NCBI GenBank assembly: GCA_027459785.1
Contig: DAIDGU010000030.1
Coordinates: 1 to 64,000 of the forward strand
Direction of reading: 5' to 3'
Source: Ktedonobacteria bacterium
GTDB lineage: Bacteria > Chloroflexota > Ktedonobacteria > Ktedonobacterales > JACDGC01
DNA: 64,000 nt
A model generated the notes under the pieces. It saw only the letters and a program-made list of their open reading frames with translations. It was not told the origin of the DNA and ran no database searches. The position numbers and the translations under genes were made by a program. Shown piece after piece: positions 15,402 through 23,607 of the stretch (position 1 is its first letter; each line of letters begins with the position of its first letter).

Positions 15402-15943
15402 GGCGTCACCCCCTGGCAATGCCCCGCGCAAACCACCTGCGGCAGCCGGCAGAGGATCGCGTTATCCGCCCCAGCAGGCAGACAGGCCGGGCAGATCGCC
15501 GCGAGGTAGCAGAGGGCGCACATCGCCCAACCCGGTTCCCGTGCCACCCACTGATGGGCAGCGACATCGGGATCAAAGAGGCTGCCAACCGGCACGGCCC
15601 GCAGATCCAGCGCGTCGGGATCGTCGAACCAGTAGGCGATGCCGTAGGGAATGCCGGCACACCAGCCGGCGAAGATGATCGCTTGCAGCGGTGCCGGCAG
15701 TGCCGCGCCCAGCGGCCCGCGAATCTGATCAGGGGCGACGTAGCGCCGCACCCAATCCCCATTGAGGGGCGGCGAGCCGTGATCGGCGCGGAAGCGTGCT
15801 GAGAAGGCGGCATAGCTAGCCAGACCGGCAGCCGCCTGATGGGCGGGGGTGAAGGCGCGCGCGCGAGCTTTGCCGGCGGCGACCTGATGCGCCCGGTCGG
15901 CATTCCACGCCCGGCAGCGCGCCGCAAGGTGTGCATGTTCCAT
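15389..15943 (-). CDS. Hypothetical element protein with C-terminal Cys clusters
   Basis: The 184-residue protein has an Ala/Arg-rich N-terminal helix region, a central segment with YGIAYWFDDPDALDLR, and a Cys-rich end (CALCYLAAICPACLP plus later CRLP and CAGHC). The last part could bind zinc or an iron-sulfur cluster. AAGGAT stands in front of the ATG at 15943. It is the first gene of the leftward string and is followed, with an overlap, by the 68-residue gene. I do not recognise the family. Confidence 0.55.
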   Translation of the reverse strand: MEHAHLAARCRAWNADRAHQVAAGKARARAFTPAHQAAAGLASYAAFSARFRADHGSPPLNGDWVRRYVAPDQIRGPLGAALPAPLQAIIFAGWCAGIPYGIAYWFDDPDALDLRAVPVGSLFDPDVAAHQWVAREPGWAMCALCYLAAICPACLPAGADNAILCRLPQVVCAGHCQGVTPCMR

Positions 15944-16030
15944 ATCCTTGACCTCGTGTTGTACGCTGAAAAACAGGACAGATCGATGCCCGAAAGCAAC
16001 GAGAAGTCCGTTGCCTTACGTGGGCAATGC

Positions 16031-16075
16031 ATCGGTGGATAGAGAGCTTGGCGGCAGCTATCCACCGATATTTTT
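16031..16075 (+). terminator. Strong hairpin followed by a T-rich run
   Basis: ATCGGTGGATAG (16031-16042) pairs perfectly with CTATCCACCGAT (16058-16069) and is followed by ATTTTTAT. It reads as a rightward terminator, though no rightward gene ends just before it. It may instead isolate the element boundary or serve as a single-strand origin. Confidence 0.6.
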
Positions 16076-16392
16076 ATAGGCGGTGGACGCGCCAAAACAG
16101 GGAGGACCGCTGAGCGCGCCGAGGAGACGCACACCCAGGTATACGTATGAGGGAATGAATAGGCAGCGTTAGCGCCAGGAAATGCCGCGCTGTGACCCGC
16201 AGTAACCATAACCTACGGGACAACCAAGGGTCAGAGGATATGAGGGATGAGACGCCGCGCTACGAGCCGACGCAGACAAAGGCAAGCTTACACCACCGCT
16301 GAATTCGGATGGGCATCACTCGTTGTTCCGCCGCCTTGCCCCACGAACTACGCGCTACCGCGTCCTATTCTCTGGCAACGCCCGTTCCCACG

Positions 16393-16401
16393 TGCTATCA
16401 T
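16393..16401 (+). promoter_or_regulatory. Extended -10 promoter for the 16.4-kb operon
   Basis: TGC precedes TATCAT (16396-16401), 43 bases before the ATG at 16444. CTGGCA (16372-16377) is a possible weak -35. Confidence 0.5.
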
Positions 16402-16443
16402 GAGATGAGACACCATGCCAGGGGCAGGACGGGAGGGCGAGCG

Positions 16444-17511
16444 ATGAGCAGCCGACGCAATGCCAACGAGCCGGAGCCGACCGGCGAGATTCACCTGCGC
16501 CAGACGGTGCAGATGTCCGTCGCGGACCAGACGCGCACATTTGAGATTTCGGTGACGTTGCCGGCGGGCGCGAGTACGGATGACATCGACCGCACGATCC
16601 GCCAGGCGGAGATCGGCATGCGCGGTCTGTCGGAGCAGATGGATCGGCACATCACCGCCGCGCGCGAGAACAGCACGGGTCAGGTGGTGGAAGCCGCGCT
16701 GCATGCCGCCCCCCTGTTACATGAGCCGCTGGCGCATCCAGCGAATGGCCACGCGCCCAGCGCGGCTGTGCCAGTGCCAGGGGATGATCCTGTCGACGCG
16801 CCCAGCGCGTCCCCGCCCACGCCCGACACGATGAGCTTTCAGGCGTTCCTAGCGGAAGCGGGCGAAATGGGCTATACCTCCGTCACCGCCGCGAAGGCAT
16901 TAGGCATCAGTTCCTTCAAAGATCTCGATTATACCCAGGCATTAGCGCAGTTGCACGCCCTGCATGCTTCGCCCGCGCCCGCGAGGCCGGCCCCGCGCGC
17001 CTTCGCCGAGGAGGTCGGCCCCTATGACGCCGTGAGCGATGCCGACGACCTGGCAGAACTGGATGAGCCAGACTTTGGCGCGCTCACCGACGAGCATGGC
17101 ACCTTCGCCGACGAACCGGAGCCGGAATCCCCTGGCCCCGCGCCCAGCCATGAGGCATCCGCGCCCCCTGCATCGCCCCGCTCCACCGCTGAGGAGGAGA
17201 GGCCGTCGCCGGAGCAGCAACGGCAAGCGGCGGCAGCACAACGGTTGCGCCAACTGCGCGGGCTGCGCGGCAGCGGTGTGGCTGCGACGCCGGAACAGCG
17301 CGCCGCGCTGGCTAATTGCTTCATCAATCCCCTGGGCAACGAGATGGCGAAAGAGGTCATCAGCACCGTCTGGCATATGGTGCCGGGCGAAAAACTGAAC
17401 GCGCCGCGCACCCGCGCCCTGGTGGAATGGGGCAAAGAAGATGACGACCTGGCCGACACCGCCGCGCGTGTCATCGCGCTGGCAAGCGCGCCCGCGCCGG
17501 CAGGGGAGTGA
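16444..17511 (+). CDS. Hypothetical protein with acidic low-complexity centre
   Basis: The 355-residue protein has a beta-rich N-terminus (residues 10-65; LRQTVQMSVADQTRTFEISVT), a Pro/Ala/Glu-rich middle and a helical C-terminal part beginning about residue 255 (EQQRQAAAAQRLRQLRGLRG). Residues 135-175 (MSFQAFLAEAGEMGYTSVTAAKALGI) resemble a small helical domain. I recognise no family. GGGAGGG precedes the ATG at 16444; an upstream open frame to 16309 lacks such a site. It is followed after seven bases by rsmD and overlaps no neighbour. Confidence 0.7.
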   Translation: MSSRRNANEPEPTGEIHLRQTVQMSVADQTRTFEISVTLPAGASTDDIDRTIRQAEIGMRGLSEQMDRHITAARENSTGQVVEAALHAAPLLHEPLAHPANGHAPSAAVPVPGDDPVDAPSASPPTPDTMSFQAFLAEAGEMGYTSVTAAKALGISSFKDLDYTQALAQLHALHASPAPARPAPRAFAEEVGPYDAVSDADDLAELDEPDFGALTDEHGTFADEPEPESPGPAPSHEASAPPASPRSTAEEERPSPEQQRQAAAAQRLRQLRGLRGSGVAATPEQRAALANCFINPLGNEMAKEVISTVWHMVPGEKLNAPRTRALVEWGKEDDDLADTAARVIALASAPAPAGE

Positions 17512-17518
17512 TTCGCTG

Positions 17519-18097
17519 ATGCGCGTCATCGCCGGCACGGCCAAGGGCCGCCAACTGAAATCGCCGCCGTCCAACAAGACGCGCCCGATTATCGACCGCG
17601 TCAAAACTGCCCTCTTCGACAGCCTGGGCGACCACGTGCGCGGCGCGGCGCTGCTGGATCTTTTTGGCGGCGTCGGCGGTGTGGGCATCGAGGCGCTCAG
17701 CCGGGGCGCAAGCCAGGCGACCTTCATCGAGATCGACGGCCCGACAGCGGAGATCCTGCGTGAGAACCTGCGCATCACCGGCTTCACGAACCAGGCGGAG
17801 GTCGTGCGCGGCGATGCCTTCGCCTTTCTGCGCACGGCGGCTACGCATCACCGCACCTTCGATCTCGTCTATGTCGCGCCACCGCAATACCACCAGATGG
17901 CCGCGCACGCCTTCCGCCAGCTTGATGCCGCGCCGCTCACGCCGCCGGGTGGTCTGGTGATCATCCAGATCGATCCCCACGAGCGCGGCGATCTGGCGGC
18001 GCTCGCGCCGCGCCACTTCCTGCTGACCGATGAACGCAAATATGGCAGCACGCTGCTCATGTTTTACACCCACCGCGCCGAGGCACCCCACCCATGA
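17519..18097 (+). CDS. rsmD: RsmD-like 16S rRNA (guanine-N2) methyltransferase
   Basis: The 192-residue protein matches RsmD, which methylates G966 of 16S rRNA using S-adenosylmethionine. MRVIAGTAKGRQL at the start and RPIIDRVKTALFDSL (about 22-36) are diagnostic. LDLFGGVGGVGIEALSRGA (about 46-64) is the cofactor loop, and E71/D73 in IEID would hold the ribose. The usual catalytic DPPY/F motif reads VAPPQY here (A120 in the Asp place), which is unusual and may be lineage-specific. The next gene starts inside its stop codon (ATGA). Confidence 0.85.
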   Translation: MRVIAGTAKGRQLKSPPSNKTRPIIDRVKTALFDSLGDHVRGAALLDLFGGVGGVGIEALSRGASQATFIEIDGPTAEILRENLRITGFTNQAEVVRGDAFAFLRTAATHHRTFDLVYVAPPQYHQMAAHAFRQLDAAPLTPPGGLVIIQIDPHERGDLAALAPRHFLLTDERKYGSTLLMFYTHRAEAPHP

Positions 18098-18786
18098 CCA
18101 GTTTCCGTTTCCTTGATGATGTCGATGCGCAGCGCCAATTGGGCGTGGATCGCCTGACCTTCGAGGAGTTATTGCACACCAAGCGGCTGCGTCCCGTTTC
18201 GCGCCAGGGAACGCTTTCATTCTATCGCGCGGCGGATATCGCCCGACTGCGCGCCGAACTCTATCCTGAAACCGAAGCCGAGGACGACGAAGCCGCCGCT
18301 GACGCCACCCCGCCAGACGATGACCAGGCGCAAGTCATCGCGCTCCCCACCGATCCATCTGCATTGCCAGACAGCGCCCTCGCGTCACCACCGCGCCAGC
18401 CGCAGACGGCGAGCAAGGTTCCCCCCGCGCACCAGGAAGGACCGGAGGGTGAAGCCATCACCCCCTCTCCATCCTTGATGGGGAGGGGGCCAGGGGGTGG
18501 GGCTAAGCCCAAGAAAAAGGGCCACGATCCCGCGATGCGCGTCCACCTGCGGCTGACCGCTGATCTGAAGTGGTACGACATTACGGACCCTGATCTGCAA
18601 GCCTGGTTCAACCAACTACATCCCGAAACCTACGCGCGCCGCCGTGCTAACGCCGAGTTCGTCAAGCAGCGGATGGAACAGATCATCGCGCTGCTTGACG
18701 CCGGCCAGGCGCGCTATGAGGCACTAGTGGAGCAGGCCGCTGATGGCGATGTGCAGCAAACTGGTGGTGGGGTAGGTGAAGGCTGA
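18094..18786 (+). CDS. Hypothetical protein carrying a dispersed repeat as coding sequence
   Basis: The N-terminal 50 residues look like a MerR/HTH_17-type DNA-binding or wing segment (LGVDRLTFEELLHTKRLRPVS then FYRAADIARLRAEL). A low-complexity linker follows, and a helical C-terminal part from about residue 148. Within the linker, bases 18463-18504 are a copy of the CCCTCTCCATC hairpin repeat and are translated in frame as roughly SPSLMGRGPGGGA (residues 125-137). The start overlaps rsmD by four bases. Its last 63 bases overlap the end of the convergent membrane-protein gene. Confidence 0.7.
   Translation: MTSFRFLDDVDAQRQLGVDRLTFEELLHTKRLRPVSRQGTLSFYRAADIARLRAELYPETEAEDDEAAADATPPDDDQAQVIALPTDPSALPDSALASPPRQPQTASKVPPAHQEGPEGEAITPSPSLMGRGPGGGAKPKKKGHDPAMRVHLRLTADLKWYDITDPDLQAWFNQLHPETYARRRANAEFVKQRMEQIIALLDAGQARYEALVEQAADGDVQQTGGGVGEG
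18463..18504. repeat. CCCTCTCCATC/GATGGGGAGGG hairpin repeat, copy 2 (intragenic)
   Basis: The same 12-bp stem and G-rich tail seen at 295-336 and 61392-61457 lies here inside the reading frame of the 18094-18786 gene, without disrupting it. Confidence 0.8.
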
Positions 18787-19848
18787 GCGAAAGACGAGCA
18801 GGGCAATTGGCTGAAGGATGATATTTTCGGCGATGCCCAGCACCAGACCGGTGAGCAGGTTGATGCCGAACACTGCCCAGCGATTCATCGATGCGCCAAC
18901 CGCCCCTGATTGCACTTGCATCGTGATCGAGTAAGCGGTACCTAAGCCTAGTAGCAGAAAGATCACCAGGAACATGATAGTCGCGTTGCCCTCTAGGGTA
19001 CCGAGCTGGCTGCTGCTGGCCGTACTCAGGTTTTGGAGGTTGGGGACAAGGAGTAAGTAGCCCAACCCGAAACCGACCAGGCCAACTAACAACACCAAAA
19101 TACCATACGCTGGCTGTGCCAGCGCCCAAGGGCGTAGCGCACGCTGGTAGCGTTGCCCCAGCGTTCCAAACGTCGCCGGCATGAAGATCGCCTGGCCGAA
19201 CGGGATGGCGAACGCCTGCGCCAGGTAGACCAATGGCCCGATGATCAGCGTGATCACATACGTGTTGCCGAAGGCGGCGATTGCCTGCGTGAAACTCACT
19301 GAACCGCTCGACGGCAGACCGGTGATAATCGTATTGGTCACGCTGTAGAGGCCGAAGCTGAGCAACAAAGCGTAGACGAAATAGAATGCGAAGCCCAGAG
19401 CGATTGACTGCAAAACCCAATCGCGCGTGGCGATCTGCGCCCAGGCGACGAAGTTCTGGCGTGACGGGCGCGTGGCCAGCGCCACCCAGGCTTGCGCCAC
19501 CGACCCCTGCGCTGGCGGCACGAACTGCGGCGGCGTCCCCCCGTTGGGCGGCACATGGTACACGACCGGCGGGATGTAGACCGGCGGCGGCATGAAAGCG
19601 GGGGGCGGCATATAGCCCGGCGGGGGCGGGCCGTAACCGGGCGGCATGTAACCCGCGTAGCCCGATGGCGGCATGGACCCTGGCGGGGGCGGCATGTAAG
19701 CCGGTGGGGGCATATAACCGGGAGGCGGCGGTTGCGGCGCACTGTAACCCGGTGGTGGTGGCATATATCCCGGCGGTGGTTGTTGTGTGCCATAGCCTGG
19801 CGGCTGGGGTGGCTGTGATTCTGGCGGTTGCGGCTGATCAGGATTCAT
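18724..19848 (-). CDS. Yip1-like membrane protein with Pro-rich N-terminus
   Basis: The first 115 residues are Pro/Gly/Tyr/Met-rich, with repeats such as PPPGYMPPP. The following part (about 120-374) has five or six membrane segments, and the segment VAQAWVALATRPSRQNFVAWA leading into the first resembles Yip1-domain proteins. The Pro-rich tail is probably cytoplasmic and may bind partners. I set the start at the ATG at 19848 because AAAGGAGCC precedes it; the frame is open much further upstream (to 20913) but that portion shadows the penicillin-binding protein gene. The function of bacterial Yip1-like proteins is not established. Confidence 0.75.
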   Translation of the reverse strand: MNPDQPQPPESQPPQPPGYGTQQPPPGYMPPPPGYSAPQPPPPGYMPPPAYMPPPPGSMPPSGYAGYMPPGYGPPPPGYMPPPAFMPPPVYIPPVVYHVPPNGGTPPQFVPPAQGSVAQAWVALATRPSRQNFVAWAQIATRDWVLQSIALGFAFYFVYALLLSFGLYSVTNTIITGLPSSGSVSFTQAIAAFGNTYVITLIIGPLVYLAQAFAIPFGQAIFMPATFGTLGQRYQRALRPWALAQPAYGILVLLVGLVGFGLGYLLLVPNLQNLSTASSSQLGTLEGNATIMFLVIFLLLGLGTAYSITMQVQSGAVGASMNRWAVFGINLLTGLVLGIAENIILQPIALLVFRSAFTYPTTSLLHIAISGLLH

Positions 19849-20005
19849 CACTGCGGCTCCTTTATAGCAGATAAAGCAGACCGTGGCACCGAGAAACAAG
19901 CACCACGGCTCTACTGTACCACGCGCGCCGCCATCTTGTCTCCTATGAAAACGCGCCTGGCGCTGTGAAGTGGTCACACTATTGCCCGTTTCACGCCGCC
20001 GGGCT

Positions 20006-20034
20006 TTGACACGCCGGATCGGCCATGCTACCAT
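20006..20034 (+). promoter_or_regulatory. Promoter of the first penicillin-binding protein gene
   Basis: TTGACA (20006-20011), 17 bases, then TACCAT (20029-20034), which is itself preceded by TGC. Confidence 0.75.
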
Positions 20035-20103
20035 GTGGGATGTAGGCACGGCGGGCCGGCCTGTACGGGCCGACGTGGGATCTTGGCTGAGGAGTGGTAT
20101 GCC

Positions 20104-21777
20104 ATGCAGACGAATCTGCCCTTTCGCCGGGTGCTGAACATCTTCATCCTGTTGTTCCTGGGGATCTCCGCCGACCTGGTCTTTCTGCAAGCCACCCCGG
20201 AAGCGCAAGCCCTCACCGCGTCGATCTATAATCCCCGCCATTGTGTGGTCGATGAGACGCCGCAGCGTGGGACGATCTATGACCGCAACGGCGTGAAGCT
20301 GGCCTACTCCATCCCGAATCCCAATGCGCCCTGCGGCTGGCAGCGTGTGTATACCGATCCCACTCTCGCGCCGATCCTGGGCTATTATGATCCCGATGGC
20401 TTCGGCGTCACCGGCCTGGAAGCGGCCTATGATAGCGTCCTCAGCGGCTACAGCACGCAATCCGTCGCGCCGGGCATCCGCAACGGTATCAATCACATCT
20501 TGGATCAAGCGGAGCATGCTAAGACATATGGCAGCGATGTCTATCTGACCATCGATGACCGCATCCAGCAAAAAACTGACGCGCTGTACAGCCAGAACGT
20601 CTACCAGGGGCGCGCGGAAGATCCTGAGCAACCAGGGAGTATCCTGATTGAAGATCCCCATACCGGCGAGATGTTGGCCTTCATCAGCCATCCTTATTTT
20701 GATCCCAACAAGGTGATCGATCATACGGATGCCGGCGATGGATCGGGCCTGACGGTCGGGCAGGAATACTGGAATACTCTGCTGCAAGATCCGCATCGCC
20801 CGCTGGTGGATCACGCGGTGATGGACACGTTGCCGCCGGGGTCGGCTTTCAAGACGATGACGCTCTTGAGCGCGCTGGATAGCGGCTTCACCCCGCAATT
20901 TGCCTTCGATCAAGCGGACTCGACGGACTACGTGGTGAATGGCTTCGACATCAACTCGAACAACCTGGGCGACTATCGCAGCATCCCGTCTTCAAAGGTC
21001 TTCCCGATGGATCTGATCCATCAATATGCCTTCAGCAACAACGTGGCATATGCGCGGTTGGCGGTGCTGGAAGGCAAAGGTACGTACCTGAGTCATGCCT
21101 ACAGCCTGGGCCTGAGCTACGGCGACCACGTGACCAATATCCCTTTCGACGTGCCGGTGGCGCATAGCTGGGTCTACCAGCCGCAGTTCCAGAGCGAGTG
21201 GGACCGCGACAATGTGGCGCTGGCGGTGACGGGCTTCGGCCAGGGGCGCTTGCTGATCTCCCCGCTGGAACAGACGGTGATGGTCAGCGCGGTCGCCGCC
21301 GACGGTGCCTACTACAAGCCGCATTTGCTCTGGAAAGTGGTGCCGCACGGCGTGGACCCGCAGCATGTGGCCGCCACCGCGCCGCAGCTGCTGGCGCACG
21401 TGATGTCGCCGACTGCGGCGCAGGGCGTGCGCGAGGCGATGCGCGCCGTCGTCCAATATGGTTCAGTCGGAGCCAGCGGCCCCAACTTCGCGCCGCCCGT
21501 GAATTCGCCGGTGATGGAAGGGGCTAAGACTGGCACGGCGCAAACTGGCCAACAGATGCCGGACCCGACGCTCCTGCCTATCGATACCACCAGGCCAGAT
21601 GCTACCTACCTGTCGCTTGCGCCGGACGATACGGCTAATCCCACCGGCGATCCGCCGCAGCTGGTGATCATCATCAACAAGGAGTACGAGGGTGAGGCGG
21701 CGTATCAAGCCCCCATCGCGGAATCGCTCTACGAATTCGCCCTGCCGCTCGTCGATCCCCAGTTCCCCACCAGCTAG
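20104..21777 (+). CDS. Class B penicillin-binding protein (transpeptidase), copy 1
   Basis: The 557-residue protein is anchored by an N-terminal membrane segment (about 10-28), with the catalytic part outside. It cross-links peptidoglycan stem peptides. The three active-site motifs are SAFK (S247-K250), SNN (311-313) and KTG (475-477). The N-terminal module has PQRGTIYDRNG (about 53-63), typical of PbpA/FtsI-type class B enzymes. The length is normal for PbpA-like proteins. I chose ATG 20104 with GAGGAG upstream. A paralogue follows on the same strand after a gap of about 170 bases. Both carry a conserved CGW near residues 77-79. Confidence 0.92.
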   Translation: MQTNLPFRRVLNIFILLFLGISADLVFLQATPEAQALTASIYNPRHCVVDETPQRGTIYDRNGVKLAYSIPNPNAPCGWQRVYTDPTLAPILGYYDPDGFGVTGLEAAYDSVLSGYSTQSVAPGIRNGINHILDQAEHAKTYGSDVYLTIDDRIQQKTDALYSQNVYQGRAEDPEQPGSILIEDPHTGEMLAFISHPYFDPNKVIDHTDAGDGSGLTVGQEYWNTLLQDPHRPLVDHAVMDTLPPGSAFKTMTLLSALDSGFTPQFAFDQADSTDYVVNGFDINSNNLGDYRSIPSSKVFPMDLIHQYAFSNNVAYARLAVLEGKGTYLSHAYSLGLSYGDHVTNIPFDVPVAHSWVYQPQFQSEWDRDNVALAVTGFGQGRLLISPLEQTVMVSAVAADGAYYKPHLLWKVVPHGVDPQHVAATAPQLLAHVMSPTAAQGVREAMRAVVQYGSVGASGPNFAPPVNSPVMEGAKTGTAQTGQQMPDPTLLPIDTTRPDATYLSLAPDDTANPTGDPPQLVIIINKEYEGEAAYQAPIAESLYEFALPLVDPQFPTS

Positions 21778-21803
21778 GTGATGGCTGCCGGCATATCTGC
21801 TCT

Positions 21804-21825
21804 GGGGCGGACATTCCTGTCCGCC
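21804..21825. repeat. GGACATTCCTGTCC palindrome copy
   Basis: GGGGCGGACATTCCTGTCC followed by GCC belongs to the same dispersed palindrome family as 181-270. It sits between the two penicillin-binding protein genes. Confidence 0.75.
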
Positions 21826-21950
21826 TTAAGATAAGAATGCACGATCTGGTCTGATCGCGCAACCCGCACGGCCTTCTGGACGTTGCTATAGTTGATAGAG
21901 TGGAGCGAGTACACATTCGCGCAGCTTAAAGATAGATTGGGTAGACAACC

Positions 21951-23570
21951 ATGGAACTGCAATTTCGCCGCCTGCTGAACATGTTCGTGCTATTGTTCGT
22001 CATCATAAGTGGCGCGCTGGTTTATTGGCAGGTCTATTGGCCAACCAGCCCGCCAGCGGCGGGGCAGGACCAAAATAATTACCTGAATTACAAACCCTGC
22101 ACCGCTGCCACGACGCCCCAGCGCGGCAACATCTATGATCGCAACGGCGTGTTGCTGGCGTGGTCGGTGCGTGATCCGAATTCGCCTTGCGGCTGGCGGC
22201 GCGAGTATGCCACCGACAAATATCCTTCCATCGCGTCGTTCATCGGCTACTATAGCCCCGTCTATGGCACGGCGGGCGTGGAGCGTTATTACAACGATCA
22301 ACTGGCCGGTGATGTGCCGCCCGCGGACTTCAACCAGGCATCCAGCCAGTATTGGAACAACATCCTGCACATGCCGACCTATGGGCAAAACCTGTACCTC
22401 TCGATCGACGTGCGTATTCAGAATGCGGTGGATAAGGTCTTTCAGGATGATGCGAATACGGCGCAGACATGCGACGGCACCCAGGTCGGCAGCATCATTG
22501 TGACCGATCCGCATACTGGGCAGATCCTGGCGATGGTGAGCCGTCCGTATGCCAATCCCAATACCATCGGCGATACCACACCAGCACAGGATAACCCGAA
22601 TACGACCGTCGGCGCGGAGTATTGGAATAAGATCGTCGCCGATCCCTGCGCGCCGCTGCTCAACCGTGCGGTGCAGGGGCAGTACGCGCCAGGCTCCATC
22701 TTCAAGACCGTGACATTGCTGGCCGGCCTGAATAGCGGCCAATACACCATCAACTCCGGCTTCTCCCAGGCGGACGCGACCAGCGTCACCGTGGATGGCC
22801 ATCAATATACCGCCGATCCAGTGGGCGAATTTGGCCGAGGGCCAGAGCCGCCGACCTTCCCGATGGACCTGGCCCATGCGTATGCCTATAGCGACAACGT
22901 CGTCTTCGCGCGGCTCGCCGTCGCTGAAGGGACGGATACGTGGGTCAACTTCGCCAAGCTCTACCAGATGTCTACGCCGGGCGATGTCGTCCCCGCGCCC
23001 ATCGACATCAAGGAAGCGGCTCCCAGCTACATCTATGTGCATGGCAGCATGTATCCGACGTTGCTGGCGGAAAGTGGCTACGGCCAGGGCCAGCTTTTCC
23101 TGACGCCGCTGACGATGAGCATGGTCACGAATTCCGTGGCTGCCGATGGCATGCTCTATGCCCCGCGCCTGGGACTGAAGCTGGTGCCGCATGGGGTGGA
23201 CCCGAACAGCGTGCCAAATAACGCGCCCGTCGTGCTGGATGGCGGCCCCATTTTCTCCGCGCAGACGGCGCAGGGTGTGCGCCAGGGCATGCGCGACGAT
23301 GTCGTTTTCGGCACGGTCGGGGCCAGCGGCTCCGCCTGGTCGCCGGTATATAATTCGCCCGCGCTGATCGGCGGCAAAACCGGCACGGCGCAGACTTCCG
23401 GCAACTTCTCGACCGACTCGTTCATCTCTCTCGCGCCAGACGACGCAGCGGGCGGCGGTCCCGCGCAACTGACCGTGACGATCATGAAAGAGAACGGTAC
23501 AGAAGGCGCGTATGAAGCGCTCATCGCGCCCGAAATCTACAGCGCCGCGCTGCCGCTGCTGGGGCATTAG
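21951..23570 (+). CDS. Class B penicillin-binding protein (transpeptidase), copy 2
   Basis: The 539-residue protein is a paralogue of the preceding one. It has the same N-terminal anchor (about 8-30), PQRGNIYDRNG (about 56-66) and active-site motifs SIFK (S249-K252), SDN (314-316) and KTG (476-478). It should likewise work as a peptidoglycan DD-transpeptidase at the outer membrane face. No good Shine-Dalgarno precedes the ATG, so expression may differ from the first copy. Extra Cys residues (C50, C80, C174, C233) could form disulfides. The two genes look like an old tandem duplication: the frames and spacing of motifs agree, but sequence identity is moderate. Confidence 0.92.
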   Translation: MELQFRRLLNMFVLLFVIISGALVYWQVYWPTSPPAAGQDQNNYLNYKPCTAATTPQRGNIYDRNGVLLAWSVRDPNSPCGWRREYATDKYPSIASFIGYYSPVYGTAGVERYYNDQLAGDVPPADFNQASSQYWNNILHMPTYGQNLYLSIDVRIQNAVDKVFQDDANTAQTCDGTQVGSIIVTDPHTGQILAMVSRPYANPNTIGDTTPAQDNPNTTVGAEYWNKIVADPCAPLLNRAVQGQYAPGSIFKTVTLLAGLNSGQYTINSGFSQADATSVTVDGHQYTADPVGEFGRGPEPPTFPMDLAHAYAYSDNVVFARLAVAEGTDTWVNFAKLYQMSTPGDVVPAPIDIKEAAPSYIYVHGSMYPTLLAESGYGQGQLFLTPLTMSMVTNSVAADGMLYAPRLGLKLVPHGVDPNSVPNNAPVVLDGGPIFSAQTAQGVRQGMRDDVVFGTVGASGSAWSPVYNSPALIGGKTGTAQTSGNFSTDSFISLAPDDAAGGGPAQLTVTIMKENGTEGAYEALIAPEIYSAALPLLGH

Positions 23571-23607
23571 CGACGGGCAGCGTGGGAGCCATTTGGCCCT
23601 TTAAATC

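Larger units (their letters stand above)
5730..16300. mobile_element. Putative integrative element inserted at tRNA-Ser
   Basis: The segment begins beside a tRNA gene with a tyrosine integrase pointing at the tRNA. It contains an excisionase-like HTH gene, a Rep_trans-like initiator/relaxase, a long imperfect palindrome and several small overlapping genes of plasmid type. Its left half (7-11 kb) has clearly lower GC than the chromosome. I see no FtsK/TraB-type DNA translocase, so it resembles a mobilizable or plasmid-like integrative element more than a self-transmissible one. I searched by eye for a second copy of the tRNA-Ser 3' end near 16 kb and did not find one, so the right boundary (about 16.1-16.4 kb) is inferred from gene content only. 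Confidence 0.65.
15944..16443. other. 500-bp gap at the presumed right end of the element
   Basis: The gap holds a perfect 12-bp hairpin (16031-16069), a 13-bp sequence GACCGCTGAGCGC (16105-16117) that also occurs at 5880-5892 beside the integrase gene, and an extended -10 promoter at 16393-16401. I see no convincing gene in it. It is the best place for the right attachment site, but no copy of the tRNA end is visible. Confidence 0.55.

Noticed and set aside
16000..16443. Second copy of the tRNA-Ser 3' end (attR)
   Set aside because: I looked for the 20-odd bases of the T arm and acceptor in both strands of this gap and did not see them.
19849..20913. Long upstream extension of the leftward Yip1-like gene
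   Set aside because: The frame is open but has Arg/His/Gln/Ile-rich shadow composition and overlaps the well-supported penicillin-binding protein gene. A good ribosome site stands at 19848.
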